Source: Clostridia bacterium (GTDB lineage: Bacteria; Bacillota; Clostridia; Oscillospirales; RGIG8002). From it: 46,170 bases of DNA. Below the pieces are notes generated by a model, which was given only the letters and a program-made list of their open reading frames with translations, made no database searches and had not been told where the DNA came from. The DNA lies in contig JAFRVI010000031.1 in NCBI GenBank assembly GCA_017438525.1, positions 1 through 46,170 on the forward strand, given 5' to 3'. Numbering within the stretch: the first letter of the stretch is position 1; every line of letters begins with the position of its first letter. This document shows, one piece after another, positions 31,716 through 41,532 of this stretch. A program made the translations under genes and the position numbers.

Positions 31716-34700
31716 ATGAAACACGCCGCGATAACAAAACGCATATGCGCCTTCGCGCTCGCGCTGACGTTGCTGGCGGGAACGCTTCCGTCCGCTTCCT
31801 TCGCGCTCGCGGACGGGCCGGATTTTTCCGCGAACAACGCGCGGGCGATAGTCGCGCGCGGCGAAGACGCTTTCGGCAGGAGCGACTATGCCTTCTCGGC
31901 GAAGTGGATATGGTCGCCCTCCGACGACGGCGCGGCGAATCGCTGGATGGCGTTCCGCAAAGACATGACGCTGACCGCCTCCGACCTTGAGGGCGAAATA
32001 ACCGCGAAGATCGCCGCAGATACGAAGTACTGGCTCTGGATAAACGGCGAGCTCGCCGTCTACGAAGGGCAGCTCAAGCGCGGCGCCGCGCTTTTGAAAA
32101 AAGACATCTACCCGCAGGGGAGCGACGAACAGCCCGACCTTGACGAAATGGTGACTGAGGTCGCGACCTACTGCGACGAGGTCGTGCTCACGCCCTACCT
32201 GCGCGAAGGCGAAAACGTCATCGCCGCGCTCGTGTGGTATTACGGCAACGAGGGGCACTCCCACGTCGGCAGCGGCAAGGGCGCGTTCCTGTTCGAGTCG
32301 CGGATGGGCGGCGAGCTCGTCGTCTCCGATTCGAGCTGGAAGGTCAGCAGGCATATGGGTTATCAGCCGTCGAGCCGCGTAAACGTCCACGCGCAGGAGT
32401 TCCATATCGTCTACGACGCGCGGCAGGGCTTCGACGGTTTTTACAAGCCGGAGTTCGACGCGTCCGGCTGGGAGAACGCCGCCGAGGTCGGCGCGGCGGG
32501 CGATAAGCCGTGGAACGAGCTGTGGCCGCGTCCGATACCCGAGTGGAAGGTGTGGGACCGCGAAAGCTATCCCGTCACCGATACTGAGCACATTCAGCAG
32601 ATAAGCGGCGGATACCGCGTGCTTTTCCCGACGAACATACACTTCGGCGCGTATCTTAAAGTGATCGCGCCGGCGGGCAAAACGATAAAGGTCTCCTGCC
32701 CGAACGCCGGCAGATACTCCGTTACCTACGTGACGAAGGGCGGCGAAAACGGCGAAGCCGTCGAGCAGGAATACGAGTCGCCCGCGTGGATAAACTGGTG
32801 GTACGCGGATTTCGCGGTACCCTCCGGCGTGGAGGTCGTTGAGCTCGGCTACCGCCGCTCCGGCTACAACGCCGAGGAAGTCGGTTACTTCGACTGCAAC
32901 GACGACTTCTACGACACGCTCTGGCGCAAGGCGGCGGATACCGTCTACGTCAACGTTCGCGACACGTTCATGGACTGCCCGGACTCCGAGCGCGCGCCGT
33001 GGCTCGGCGACATGGTCAACGAGGCGCAGATCGCGTACTACACGCTCGACGAGCGCGTTTTCGATGCGCTCCGCAAGGATATCTCCGTCCGCATAAACTG
33101 GCAGAACGAGGAGGGGGTAATTTCCTCCACCGCGCCGGCGTCGCTCCGCTACAACGAATGGGCGGAGCTGCCGGGACAGTCGCTCGCGGGCGTGATGTCG
33201 TGGTTTCAGTACTATCTCTATTCGGGCGACCGCCTCACGCTTGAGAAGGCGTACCCCGCGCTGCTGAAGTATATCTCGCTTTTCAGACTTGACAGGACCT
33301 CGTTCACCGTTCCCTTCGAGCGCCGCAACGGCACTAATACGCAGCATTTGAGCTGGGTGGACTGGGGTAACAACGTAGACACGGACCTATGCCTGAATAT
33401 CTGGGCGTATATCGGCGTGAAGACCGTCGTCGATTTTGCGACCGCCCTCGGCGACGCGGAGACCGCGGAGTATTACTCCGGCGTCCGCGGCGTCATGGCG
33501 TCGAAGTTCGACCGCCTCTTCTGGAACGGGAGCGAATACCGCTCCTCGACCTACGCCGGTCCCGCCGACGACAGAGCGCAGGCGCTCGCGGTCTTCGCGG
33601 GTCTCGTTTCGCCCGATAAGTTCCCGGCGCTGCGCGACATACTGCTGAATAATAAGTTCGCCAGTCCGTATATGGTCAAGTACTGCATCGAGGCGCTTTA
33701 TATCATGGGCTATCCGGACGCCGCGGAACAGCGGATGAAGGAGAGCTATTACGACGCCGTTACGTCGCCGAATCCGACTCTGCCGGAGCGGTGGACCGAC
33801 GGCAGCGCGAACCACGGCTGGGCGGGCGGCGGACTCGTTTCGCTTTCCGGCTACGCCGCGGGCGTGCGTCCGCTTGAGGCGGGTTACGAAAAGTTCATCG
33901 TCAAGCCGCAGCTCGGCGGGCGGATAACGAAGGTCAATGCCGGGATCCCGTCCGTCAAGGGTCTGATCGAGGTGGAGGCCGAGAAGAATGACGGCGGCTT
34001 CACTATGACCGTCAACGTGCCGGAGGGCAGCGCCGCGCTACTCGCCGTTCCGCGCGCCGAGGGCGCGACCGCGGTCGTTTCCGGCGGCGTGACGATATGG
34101 AACAACGGCGTTGCGAATACCGGCGCCGTGGGTATAACCTACGCTTACGATGATTACAGCCACGTCTATTTTGAGGCGGGCCCGGGCGAATGGAGCGTCG
34201 GCTCATACGCCGCGCCGAAGCCGTCCGGCGACAGCTTCACGCTGAAGATAAACGAAACGGAAAACGGCGGGGCGGAGGTCAACGGAACGCCGGTCGCGCT
34301 GCCGTATGAAGAAAGCTTCGCCGCCGGAACGCAGGTGACGGTAGAGGCGATACCCGCGCGCGCTTACTGCTTCGCCGGCTTCGACGGCACGCTCGGCTCG
34401 CGCGAAAGCGCTCTTACGCTGACGATGGACGCCGACGCGGAGCTGAACGTCCGCTTCGCGCCGACCTCGCTGCCGTTCAGCGAGAACTACGCACTCGGCT
34501 GCCGCACCGTCGTCTCCACGGCTTATGTCAACGACGCCGCGTTGCGCCAGCGCTTCGTCAACGACGGCGTTCGCGACACGCGCCCGGGTGAAAACGAGGG
34601 CTGGTCGTCGAAAAACGTCAGCGGCGGCAGGAGCGAGTGGGTATACGTCAACCTCGGCGAGCCGAAGGCGATAAACCAGCTCGTGATCTATCCGCGCGTC

Positions 34701-35159
34701 ATCGGCGACGACGCGGGCTTCGGCATACCCGAGGACTTCACCGTCAGCGTCAGCGACGACGGCGAAAGCTGGTACGTCGTTCGCGAAGAAACCGGCTTTG
34801 ATCGCCCGACCGACTTCTTCACCGTCGACTTCGACGGCATCGAGGCGCAATACGTGAAGTTCGAGGGCGCGAAGTTCCGCGGCAACCCCTACAATCAGAA
34901 CAGAAGGCGTATGCAGATCGCGGAGCTCGAGGTCTGCTGGTACGGCGAAGCTCCGGTCAAGCTCGGTGAGCTTGACGGCGACGGAAAAGTCACCGTCAGC
35001 GACGCGCTGCTCGCGCTTCGCATCGCGGCCGGACTGCTCGCGCCTTCGGAGGAGCAGGCATCCGCCGGCGACTTCGACGGCGACGGCAGGATCACCGTCG
35101 CGGACGCGCTTTCCGCGCTCCGCTGCGCCGTCGGACTCGCGCGGGAACGGCTCGTTTAG
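31716..35159 (+). CDS. Secreted GH78-like alpha-L-rhamnosidase with F5/8 and dockerin domains
   Basis: This 1147-residue secreted enzyme starts with a signal peptide (about 1-30). The N-terminal beta domains typical of family 78 (about 45-370) lead to an (alpha/alpha)6 barrel (about 390-750) holding DCPDSERAPWLGDM (about 421-434), the general-acid region, and LPERW (Glu691), likely the base, followed by NHGWAGG. Then come an InlB-type repeat (about 840-920), an F5/8 type C discoidin carbohydrate-binding domain (about 922-1075), and a dockerin-like domain (about 1083-1143) with loops ELDGDGKVTVSD and DFDGDGRITVAD. ATG 31716 was chosen because GGAGGG lies 9 nt upstream. It probably releases terminal rhamnose or a similar sugar from plant or microbial glycans; substrate is inferred. 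Confidence 0.82.
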   Translation: MKHAAITKRICAFALALTLLAGTLPSASFALADGPDFSANNARAIVARGEDAFGRSDYAFSAKWIWSPSDDGAANRWMAFRKDMTLTASDLEGEITAKIAADTKYWLWINGELAVYEGQLKRGAALLKKDIYPQGSDEQPDLDEMVTEVATYCDEVVLTPYLREGENVIAALVWYYGNEGHSHVGSGKGAFLFESRMGGELVVSDSSWKVSRHMGYQPSSRVNVHAQEFHIVYDARQGFDGFYKPEFDASGWENAAEVGAAGDKPWNELWPRPIPEWKVWDRESYPVTDTEHIQQISGGYRVLFPTNIHFGAYLKVIAPAGKTIKVSCPNAGRYSVTYVTKGGENGEAVEQEYESPAWINWWYADFAVPSGVEVVELGYRRSGYNAEEVGYFDCNDDFYDTLWRKAADTVYVNVRDTFMDCPDSERAPWLGDMVNEAQIAYYTLDERVFDALRKDISVRINWQNEEGVISSTAPASLRYNEWAELPGQSLAGVMSWFQYYLYSGDRLTLEKAYPALLKYISLFRLDRTSFTVPFERRNGTNTQHLSWVDWGNNVDTDLCLNIWAYIGVKTVVDFATALGDAETAEYYSGVRGVMASKFDRLFWNGSEYRSSTYAGPADDRAQALAVFAGLVSPDKFPALRDILLNNKFASPYMVKYCIEALYIMGYPDAAEQRMKESYYDAVTSPNPTLPERWTDGSANHGWAGGGLVSLSGYAAGVRPLEAGYEKFIVKPQLGGRITKVNAGIPSVKGLIEVEAEKNDGGFTMTVNVPEGSAALLAVPRAEGATAVVSGGVTIWNNGVANTGAVGITYAYDDYSHVYFEAGPGEWSVGSYAAPKPSGDSFTLKINETENGGAEVNGTPVALPYEESFAAGTQVTVEAIPARAYCFAGFDGTLGSRESALTLTMDADAELNVRFAPTSLPFSENYALGCRTVVSTAYVNDAALRQRFVNDGVRDTRPGENEGWSSKNVSGGRSEWVYVNLGEPKAINQLVIYPRVIGDDAGFGIPEDFTVSVSDDGESWYVVREETGFDRPTDFFTVDFDGIEAQYVKFEGAKFRGNPYNQNRRRMQIAELEVCWYGEAPVKLGELDGDGKVTVSDALLALRIAAGLLAPSEEQASAGDFDGDGRITVADALSALRCAVGLARERLV

Positions 35160-35174
35160 CGGCTTTCGGGACGC

Positions 35175-35201
35175 TTTCAAAAAAAACGCGTTTTTTTGAA
35201 A
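35175..35201 (+). terminator. AT-rich palindrome, possible terminator
   Basis: A nearly perfect palindrome, TTTCAAAAAAA and TTTTTTTGAAA around ACGCG, lies just after the GH78-like gene. The stem is mostly A-T, so termination strength is uncertain. Confidence 0.45.
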
Positions 35202-35208
35202 AAAACAC

Positions 35209-35237
35209 TTGCATTTATGAGAACCATATAGTATAAT
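35209..35237 (+). promoter_or_regulatory. rpmE promoter
   Basis: TTGCAT (35209-35214), 17-nt spacer, TATAAT (35232-35237). Confidence 0.85.
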
Positions 35238-35256
35238 GACTCTTGCTGATTAAGAA

Positions 35257-35280
35257 CTGATCGTACTTTACGCCGATCAG
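35257..35280 (+). promoter_or_regulatory. Hairpin in the rpmE leader
   Basis: CTGATCG (35257-35263) pairs with CGATCAG (35274-35280) in the short 5' leader. L31 genes often have an autoregulatory leader hairpin; assignment here is by position only. Confidence 0.4.
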
Positions 35281-35303
35281 CCAAGGAAAAGAGGTTTTGT
35301 GCA

Positions 35304-35513
35304 ATGAAGGAAGGAATCCATCCTAACTATCAGCCGACGACCATCAAGTGCGCCTGCGGAGAAGTCATCGAGACTTCCTCCACCAAGAAGGACCTGCGCG
35401 TTGACATCTGCTCAAAGTGCCATCCCTTCTACTCCGGCAAGCAGAAGCTGGTCGACACCGGCGGACGTGTTGATAAGTTCAACAAGAAGTTCGGCCTTAA
35501 TAACAACAAATAA
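35304..35513 (+). CDS. rpmE: 50S ribosomal protein L31
   Basis: This 69-residue zinc-type L31 is an intersubunit-bridge protein. Cysteines at about 16 and 18 (KCACGE) and 36 and 39 (CSKC) can form the zinc site. The motifs MKEGIHPNY and [20 protein letters not shown] are diagnostic. AAGAGG precedes the ATG. It is transcribed alone, ending at the 35606-35635 hairpin. The 90 nt after the stop hold no gene. Confidence 0.97.
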   Translation: MKEGIHPNYQPTTIKCACGEVIETSSTKKDLRVDICSKCHPFYSGKQKLVDTGGRVDKFNKKFGLNNNK

Positions 35514-35605
35514 GACTGTTCAGCATCGCTCCGACGTAAATTATTACGGGAGGATATGCCGATAGTTTATCAAGCCGACCTATTGAAGAATACAACGAGT
35601 TCTCG

Positions 35606-35635
35606 AAGCACAAGCTCAATACGGCTTGTGCTTTT
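35606..35635 (+). terminator. rpmE terminator
   Basis: AAGCACAAGC (35606-35615) pairs with GCTTGTGCTT (35624-35633), followed by TT and CG. Stem good, T-run short. Confidence 0.7.
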
Positions 35636-35679
35636 CGGGCATAGTAAAAATAATTGCGTTTTCGCATAGGGGTGCCGGT

Positions 35680-36297
35680 ATGGAGTATATGACCGTTTTT
35701 GAAGAAGCGGAAGCCCGCCACACCGAGAAGCGCTCCGAATTCATAGGCAGAATAGCTCACGCCGCGGACGAAAGGGAAGCCGCAGCGTTCGTTTCGCGTG
35801 TCCGCGCGCTTGAACGCGACGCGCGCCACAACGTCTTCGCGTATATCGCCTCCGGCGGAAGCGCCGTCCGCTATTCCGACGACGGCGAGCCGCAGGGGAC
35901 GGGCGGGATGCCCTGTCTCGAGGTGCTGAAAAACGCCGGACTTACCGACGTCGTCGTCACCGTCACCCGCTACTTCGGCGGCATACTGCTCGGCGCGCCC
36001 GGGCTCGTCCGCGCCTACACGAAGGCGGCGGCGGAAGCGGTAGCGGCGGCGAAGAAGGTCACGATGACCGAGTGCCGCAGAGTCCGCTCCCGCTATGAAT
36101 ACTCCTACCACGGCAGAGTTTCTCTGCTCGCGGAAGCCGCCGGCAAGCTCGACGGCGTCGATTACAGCGACAAAGTCGCCCTCGCCTGCCTGGTCAGGAG
36201 CGAGGACGTTGAGAAATACGTCGCCTCCGTCACGGAAGCGACAAACGGCACGGCGGAAACCGAGGTTTCCGACTCCGCCGAATTCGTCGCGCTTTAG
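35680..36297 (+). CDS. YigZ/IMPACT family protein
   Basis: This 205-residue soluble protein has an N-terminal UPF0029/IMPACT domain (about 1-115) with the hallmark YSDDGEPQGTGGMPCLEVL and VTRYFGGILLGAPGLVRAY, and a C-terminal DUF1949-like segment. The family may act on translation or nucleic acids, but its biochemical role is not settled. ATG 35680 has GGGG 9 nt upstream; a second ATG at 35689 is too close to a Shine-Dalgarno-like GGAG. It is followed 14 nt later by dgt and may open the dgt-dnaG-rpoD transcript. Confidence 0.88.
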   Translation: MEYMTVFEEAEARHTEKRSEFIGRIAHAADEREAAAFVSRVRALERDARHNVFAYIASGGSAVRYSDDGEPQGTGGMPCLEVLKNAGLTDVVVTVTRYFGGILLGAPGLVRAYTKAAAEAVAAAKKVTMTECRRVRSRYEYSYHGRVSLLAEAAGKLDGVDYSDKVALACLVRSEDVEKYVASVTEATNGTAETEVSDSAEFVAL

Positions 36298-36311
36298 CGC
36301 GGAGGAATGAT

Positions 36312-37310
36312 ATGGACCCGAGAGTTGCATACGAAGACTTTGAATACGAGTTCCTTTCGCCCCGCGCCGTCAAGAGCCGCGACACGAAGGGGAGGCGGAA
36401 GCCGATAGATCCCTGCCCGCTGCGCACCGATTTTCAGCGCGATCGCGACAGGATCATCCACTGCAAGTCATTCCGCCGCCTCAAGCACAAGACGCAGGTC
36501 TTTCTCGCGCCGGAGGGCGACCATTTCCGCACCCGCCTGACGCATACGCTTGAGGTAGCGCAGATCGCGCGCACCATCGCGCGCGCGCTCCGCCTCAACG
36601 AAGACCTTACGGAAGCGATATCCCTCGGCCACGACCTCGGCCACACTCCCTTCGGCCACTCCGGCGAAGCGGCGCTGAACGAGGTATCACCGACCGGCTT
36701 TAAGCATTACGAGCATTCGCTGCGCGTCGTGGACGTGCTCGAGCGCAACAGGCAGGGACTGAACCTGACTTACGAAGTGCGCGACGGCATCCTCCGCCAC
36801 ACCTGCGACCCGCTCGCCGCGACGCTTGAAGGGCAGGTCGTCCGCTACGCCGACCACATCGCGTATATGAACCACGACATCGACGACGCGGAGACCGCAG
36901 GGATCCTCAAACCCGGCGACATCCCCGCCGATATTCTCGAAGGGCTCGGCAGGTCGCATTCCGGCAGGATCACCACGATGATCTGCTCGCTCGTCCGAGC
37001 AAGCGAGAACAGCGAAATAATCACTATGGAGCCGGAAATAAAGAAGCTTTACGACGAGCTCCACACGCTTCTTTACGAAAAGGTCTATTACAACCCGCTC
37101 GCAAAGGGCGAGGAAAAGAAGGCGAAAGCCGCGATAATCCGTCTTTACGAGTATTTCTGCAAGAATCCGGATAAGCTCCCGGGCGGTTACAAAAACTACA
37201 TCGAGTCCGACGGCGTCGAACGCGTCGTATGCGACTACATAGCGGGCATGACGGATACCTATCTTATCAGCGTATTTGAGGATATTTACATCCCGAAGAG
37301 CTATAAGTGA
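36312..37310 (+). CDS. dgt: Deoxyguanosinetriphosphate triphosphohydrolase-like protein
   Basis: This 332-residue HD-domain dNTP triphosphohydrolase has the family N-terminus DFQRDRDRIIHCKSFRRLKH and metal motif RLTHTLEVAQIA ... GHDLGHTPFGHSGE (His and HD residues in about 70-120), and later YADHIAYMNHDIDDA with the fourth ligand Asp. It probably controls dNTP pools; the preferred nucleotide is unknown. It lies directly before dnaG, whose possible GTG start overlaps the dgt stop, a standard clostridial order. Confidence 0.92.
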   Translation: MDPRVAYEDFEYEFLSPRAVKSRDTKGRRKPIDPCPLRTDFQRDRDRIIHCKSFRRLKHKTQVFLAPEGDHFRTRLTHTLEVAQIARTIARALRLNEDLTEAISLGHDLGHTPFGHSGEAALNEVSPTGFKHYEHSLRVVDVLERNRQGLNLTYEVRDGILRHTCDPLAATLEGQVVRYADHIAYMNHDIDDAETAGILKPGDIPADILEGLGRSHSGRITTMICSLVRASENSEIITMEPEIKKLYDELHTLLYEKVYYNPLAKGEEKKAKAAIIRLYEYFCKNPDKLPGGYKNYIESDGVERVVCDYIAGMTDTYLISVFEDIYIPKSYK

Positions 37311-37324
37311 TTAAGGAAAGGGCT

Positions 37325-39100
37325 ATGAGGATAACGGACGACGTCCTGCGGAGCATCAAGGAACGATGCCCGATAGAGGAGACAATTTCACGCTATGTCA
37401 CCCTGAAGCCGAACGGCAGCAGGTTCGTCGGTCTGTGCCCGTTTCACAGCGAAAAGACGCCGTCGTTTACCGTTTTCAGCGATACGCAGTCGTTTTACTG
37501 TTTCGGCTGCGGCGCGGGCGGCGACGTGATAACCTTCGTCATGCGCGAGGAATCGCTCGAATATCCCGAGGCTGTCAAGCTGCTCGCCGACCGCGCGGGA
37601 GTACGCCTCGAGCAGAACGAGGAAGAGGAGAAGGCGGCGCGCCTTCGCGCCCGCGTGCTCGCGATGAACAAGGACGCCGCGAGGTTCTTCCATGAGACGC
37701 TCGTTTCCGAAGCCGGAGCGCGCGGAATGGAATACCTCCGCAGGCGAGGACTTAAAAAGAAGACGATAACGCATTTCGGCATCGGCTACGCGCCGGACAG
37801 TTGGGACGCGCTGACGAACCACCTTAAATCAAAGGGCTACAGGGAAGATGAAATGATCTCCGCGTTCCTTGCTTCGAAGGGCAAGAAGGGCGGCTGCTAC
37901 GACGTTTTCCGCGACCGCGTGATCTTCCCGATAATCGACATAACCGGCAGAGTCGTCGCCTTCGGCGGCAGGCGCGTCGGAGACGATGACCCGCGCAAGT
38001 ATATCAACTCGTCGAATACGCCGGTCTACCGCAAGGGGCAGACGGTGTTCGCGCTGAACTTCGCCAAAGGCGCGGACAAGCTTATACTTACCGAGGGCTA
38101 TCTCGATACCGTGTCGCTGCACGAAGCGGGATTCACCGGCGCCGTAGCGACCTGCGGCACCGCGATAACCGCGGATCAGGCGCGGCTTCTTGCGCGCTAT
38201 TTCGACGAAGTCACCATCGCCTACGACTCCGACGGAGCCGGCAGGACCGCCACGTCAAAGGCGATAGAGCTTTTCAAGCCGACGGGCATTTCCATAAACG
38301 TCCTCGACTACAAGGGGGCGAAGGACCCGGACGAATTCATACGCCGTTACGGCGCAGACGCCTTCGGCGAGCTGCTTTACGGCTCGGGGAGCTACGTTGA
38401 TTACCGGCTCGATCTTTTAAAAAGAGACAACGACATAACGAAAGCGGACGGCAAGGTGCGTTACATCAACGCCGCCGTTGACGTCATCGCGGCGGAGGAT
38501 AACCAGCTGAAGCGCGAGATATACGCGTCGCGCGTCGCGGAGCAGACCTCCGTCGATAAGCGGACGGTATTAAGCGAGATCGAGAGCCGCCGCAAGCAAA
38601 CGGGCAAGCGCGAACTCGTCAAGGAACAGAAGCAGCGCATACGCGCTTCATTCGGTTCCGACGATAAAGCGAATCCCGAAAAACGCGCTAATCTGAGGGC
38701 CGCACGAGCGGAAGAAGAAATACTGCGCTGTCTGTATGCGAACCCCTCGGCTTACGATATCGTTAAAACCGAAATGACGGATTCCGATTTCGTCACGGAG
38801 TTTGACCGCAGGATATTTGATTGTATTGTCAGCGTCGTTTCAGACGGAAGAACGCCTGGTCTGTCGGACTTCAACGCGGATTTCGATCCCGTCACGGAGA
38901 TGAGCGCGGTGACGCGCATAATGCTCGACGCCGATAAGGAGCCGTATGACACGGCGGCGCTTAAAAAAGCGATATCGGTGTTGAAAGAAGAAAAAGGCAA
39001 GCTGACGCGAGACACTATCAAGGAAATGTCGCCCGAGGAGCTGAAAGACTACATAGCGGGGCTCGGCAAGGGCGGTCAGCGCAAGCCGGAAGCAGAATGA
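37325..39100 (+). CDS. dnaG: DNA primase
   Basis: This 591-residue primase makes RNA primers for replication. It has a CHC2 zinc finger (Cys38, His41, Cys59, Cys62 in LCPFH and YCFGCGAG), the RNA polymerase core with TOPRIM motifs [16 protein letters not shown] and [12 protein letters not shown] (about 255-320), and a C-terminal helicase-interaction region after about 440. ATG 37325 was preferred because AAGGA lies about 7 nt upstream; a GTG at 37307 overlapping the dgt stop would add six residues. rpoD follows after 16 nt. Confidence 0.96.
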   Translation: MRITDDVLRSIKERCPIEETISRYVTLKPNGSRFVGLCPFHSEKTPSFTVFSDTQSFYCFGCGAGGDVITFVMREESLEYPEAVKLLADRAGVRLEQNEEEEKAARLRARVLAMNKDAARFFHETLVSEAGARGMEYLRRRGLKKKTITHFGIGYAPDSWDALTNHLKSKGYREDEMISAFLASKGKKGGCYDVFRDRVIFPIIDITGRVVAFGGRRVGDDDPRKYINSSNTPVYRKGQTVFALNFAKGADKLILTEGYLDTVSLHEAGFTGAVATCGTAITADQARLLARYFDEVTIAYDSDGAGRTATSKAIELFKPTGISINVLDYKGAKDPDEFIRRYGADAFGELLYGSGSYVDYRLDLLKRDNDITKADGKVRYINAAVDVIAAEDNQLKREIYASRVAEQTSVDKRTVLSEIESRRKQTGKRELVKEQKQRIRASFGSDDKANPEKRANLRAARAEEEILRCLYANPSAYDIVKTEMTDSDFVTEFDRRIFDCIVSVVSDGRTPGLSDFNADFDPVTEMSAVTRIMLDADKEPYDTAALKKAISVLKEEKGKLTRDTIKEMSPEELKDYIAGLGKGGQRKPEAE

Positions 39101-39116
39101 AAGGGATGGAAGAATC

Positions 39117-40229
39117 ATGAGCGAGAAAAAGAATATTGTAAAAGAGCTTATCGAATACGGAAAGGCAAAGGGTTCCCTGACCAGCAAAGAGATAATGGAC
39201 GTGCTCGACGACTCCGATCTCGACGTCGATCAGATCGAGAGGATGTATGAGGCGTTTGAAGAGGCGGGCATAGAAGTCATCGAAGACATACAGCTCGACG
39301 ACTCCATCGACGACCTCGATCCCGATAAGGACCTCGACAAAGACATCCTCGACGACTACGACGAGGATAAGAAGGAAGAGGCGCTTGCCGAAGCCGCCAC
39401 CAACGACGACCCCGTCAAGATGTATCTGAAAGAAATCGGCCGCGTCCCGCTGCTCAGCGCGGACGAAGAGGTCGAGCTCGCGATAAAGATGCAGAACGGC
39501 GATATCGAAGCGCGCAAAAAGCTTTCCGAAGCCAACCTCCGCCTCGTCGTCAGCATCGCGAAGCGCTACGTCGGCCGCGGAATGCTATTCCTCGATCTTA
39601 TCCAGGAGGGCAACCTCGGTCTTATCCGCGCCGTCGAAAAGTTCGACTACACCAAGGGCTATAAGTTCTCCACCTACGCGACGTGGTGGATCCGCCAGGC
39701 GATAACCAGAGCCATCGCCGACCAGGCGAGGATCATCCGCATCCCCGTCCACATGGTCGAAACGATAAACAAGATCGTCCGCATCGAGCGCCAGCTCGTT
39801 CAGGAGCTCGGCAGAACGCCGACCGCCAACGAGATCGCCGAGGAAGCGGGCATGTCGGTCGAAAAGATACACGAAATAATGAAGATCGCGCAGGAGCCGG
39901 TCTCCCTCGAAACGCCTATCGGCAAGGAGGAGGACAGCCACCTCGGCGACTTCATCCCGGACGAGGACGCCCCCGCGCCCGCCGACGCCGCCTCCCGCGA
40001 GCTTCTCAAGGAGACCATCTCCGAGGTGCTCTTCACGCTGACTCCCAGAGAGGAGAAGGTGCTGCGCCTGCGCTTCGGCCTCGTTGACGGCAGACCGCGC
40101 ACGCTTGAAGAGGTCGGCGACGAGTTCGGCGTCACCCGCGAACGCATCAGACAGATCGAGGCGAAAGCCCTCCGCAAGCTCCGCCACCCGATGCGCTCCA
40201 AGAAGCTTAAGGACTTCCTCGATAACTGA
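39117..40229 (+). CDS. rpoD: Primary sigma factor (sigma A)
   Basis: This 370-residue housekeeping sigma factor shows region 1.1 (about 1-90, acidic, short), region 1.2 ([21 protein letters not shown]), region 2 with the -10-binding [20 protein letters not shown], region 3, and region 4 with [20 protein letters not shown] for the -35. The TTGACA/TATAAT-like promoters across the window fit it. Its last 40 nt recur almost exactly at 41532-41572 beyond the next gene. Confidence 0.98.
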   Translation: MSEKKNIVKELIEYGKAKGSLTSKEIMDVLDDSDLDVDQIERMYEAFEEAGIEVIEDIQLDDSIDDLDPDKDLDKDILDDYDEDKKEEALAEAATNDDPVKMYLKEIGRVPLLSADEEVELAIKMQNGDIEARKKLSEANLRLVVSIAKRYVGRGMLFLDLIQEGNLGLIRAVEKFDYTKGYKFSTYATWWIRQAITRAIADQARIIRIPVHMVETINKIVRIERQLVQELGRTPTANEIAEEAGMSVEKIHEIMKIAQEPVSLETPIGKEEDSHLGDFIPDEDAPAPADAASRELLKETISEVLFTLTPREEKVLRLRFGLVDGRPRTLEEVGDEFGVTRERIRQIEAKALRKLRHPMRSKKLKDFLDN

Positions 40230-40230
40230 T
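40191..40230 (+). repeat. rpoD 3' tail, original copy of a direct repeat
   Basis: The last 13 codons of rpoD with its stop are repeated at 41532-41572 with one substitution (T to C at a synonymous Leu position) and one inserted G. Confidence 0.9.
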
Positions 40231-40272
40231 CCCGCTTTTCCACGGATGGCGATAGATTATTACAGAATAAAC

Positions 40273-40305
40273 GCAAAACACACCGGAAAAGCCGGTGTGT
40301 TTTGC
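40273..40305 (+). terminator. rpoD terminator
   Basis: GCAAAACACACCGG (40273-40286) pairs with CCGGTGTGTTTTGC (40292-40305), followed by TTTAC. Confidence 0.85.
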
Positions 40306-40340
40306 TTTACAATCAATTCAGCTTTGCCCGATTTGTTGAC

Positions 40341-40369
40341 TTGTTTTCCCGTGCGATATGTGATATAAT
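40341..40369 (+). promoter_or_regulatory. Promoter 1 of the leucine-rich-repeat dockerin gene
   Basis: TTGTTT (40341-40346), 17-nt spacer, TATAAT (40364-40369). Confidence 0.55.
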
Positions 40370-40412
40370 AATCTTGGCATTAAGGATAGCGTTAAGAATC
40401 CTGAGATACCTC

Positions 40413-40441
40413 TTGACAAATTATATATATACTTGTATATA
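40413..40441 (+). promoter_or_regulatory. Promoter 2 of the leucine-rich-repeat dockerin gene
   Basis: TTGACA (40413-40418), 17-nt spacer, TATATA (40436-40441), in an AT-rich leader. It lies closest to the start codon. Confidence 0.65.
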
Positions 40442-40473
40442 GAGCGCTTTGATTAAAAAGGAGGTATGCTTTT

Positions 40474-41532
40474 ATGAAAAGGTTTGCAAAAACGATCTCT
40501 TTGATTACAGCGGCGGTAATGCTGCTCGGTATCGCCGCCTTGCCTGCCGCCGCCGCGGAAAGCGGCTCATGCGGCGACGGTCTGACGTGGACTTTTGATA
40601 ACGGCGTGCTCACCGTCGGCGGCGAGGGCGCGATGACGGATTATTACGCGAATTCGCCGGATGATATGCCGCCGTGGGTCGAGCTTCCCGTGACGAGCAT
40701 AGTCGTCGAAGAGGGCGTTACCTCTCTCGGCGTCAACGCGTTCGCGTATTTCACCGCCGGCTCCGTCGAGTCGATCTCGCTCCCCGCGAGTCTGACGGAA
40801 ATAGGGTATGGCGCGCTCGGCAGACATCTCGAAGCCGTCTCTTTAGCGGAGGACAACGAGATCTTCAAGCTGGAAGGCGATTGCCTTATCAAAGAGGGCA
40901 AGCAGATCGTCCTCGGCTGCGACGCGAGCGTTATCCCTTCCGACGGCAGCGTCAAGTCGATAGGTCCCGGCGCGTTCATGGGCTGCGAAGGGCTGACGGA
41001 GATCACCCTCCCGGACGGGGTCGTGACCATCGCCGACAAAGCGTTTGCAAATTGCAAAAACCTTGTCAGCGTCACCCTGCCGGATAGCTTGAAGCGTATA
41101 GGGCGGGAGGCGTTCGCCGATTGCGTCAACCTGAAGAGCGTTGACCTGCCGGATAGACTGGAAGCGATCATGTATTACGCTTTTGCCGGCTGCAATTCGC
41201 TCGAGAGCGTTACAGTACCCGCGAGCGTCAAGGCGGATTCCGCGTATCCGTTCGGATATTCCACCCGCGCCACGCTGAAGGTGTGCGCGCACTCATTCGC
41301 GCACCGGATAGCTGAATACTTCGGCTATAACTTCGAGCTGATCGGCACGATCGGAGATTTCGACGGCGACGGGACTGTAACCGTTTCCGACGCGCTCTCC
41401 GCGCTGCGTATCGCGGCGAAGCTTGCCGAGGCGGACGAAGCCGCGCTCATTGAAGGCGACCTCGATTTCGACGGCAGGATAACAGTTTCCGACGCGCTCG
41501 CCATACTCCGCATCGCCGCAGGTCTCGCATAA
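40474..41532 (+). CDS. Secreted leucine-rich-repeat protein with dockerin domain
   Basis: This 352-residue protein has a signal peptide (1-28, ending AAA) and a short beta N-terminus. BspA-like LRR_5 repeats cover about 60-285 (units such as IGPGAFMGCEGLTEITLPDG, ADKAFANCKNLVSVTLPDSL and REAFADCVNLKSVDLPDRL, period about 23). A dockerin-like domain (about 290-352) has loops DFDGDGTVTVSD and DLDFDGRITVSD, each followed by ALxxLRIAAxLA. LRR_5 proteins bind host or partner surfaces; with the dockerin, this is probably an adhesin or assembly component. AAAGGAGG precedes the ATG. The gene is bracketed by rpoD and a copy of the rpoD tail; its stop overlaps that copy by one base. Confidence 0.85.
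   Translation: MKRFAKTISLITAAVMLLGIAALPAAAAESGSCGDGLTWTFDNGVLTVGGEGAMTDYYANSPDDMPPWVELPVTSIVVEEGVTSLGVNAFAYFTAGSVESISLPASLTEIGYGALGRHLEAVSLAEDNEIFKLEGDCLIKEGKQIVLGCDASVIPSDGSVKSIGPGAFMGCEGLTEITLPDGVVTIADKAFANCKNLVSVTLPDSLKRIGREAFADCVNLKSVDLPDRLEAIMYYAFAGCNSLESVTVPASVKADSAYPFGYSTRATLKVCAHSFAHRIAEYFGYNFELIGTIGDFDGDGTVTVSDALSALRIAAKLAEADEAALIEGDLDFDGRITVSDALAILRIAAGLA

Noticed and set aside
40230-41531. Typical integrative element with an integrase
   Set aside because: The segment between the rpoD tail copies codes only for the dockerin protein; the direct repeat is reported as a finding without claiming an active element.
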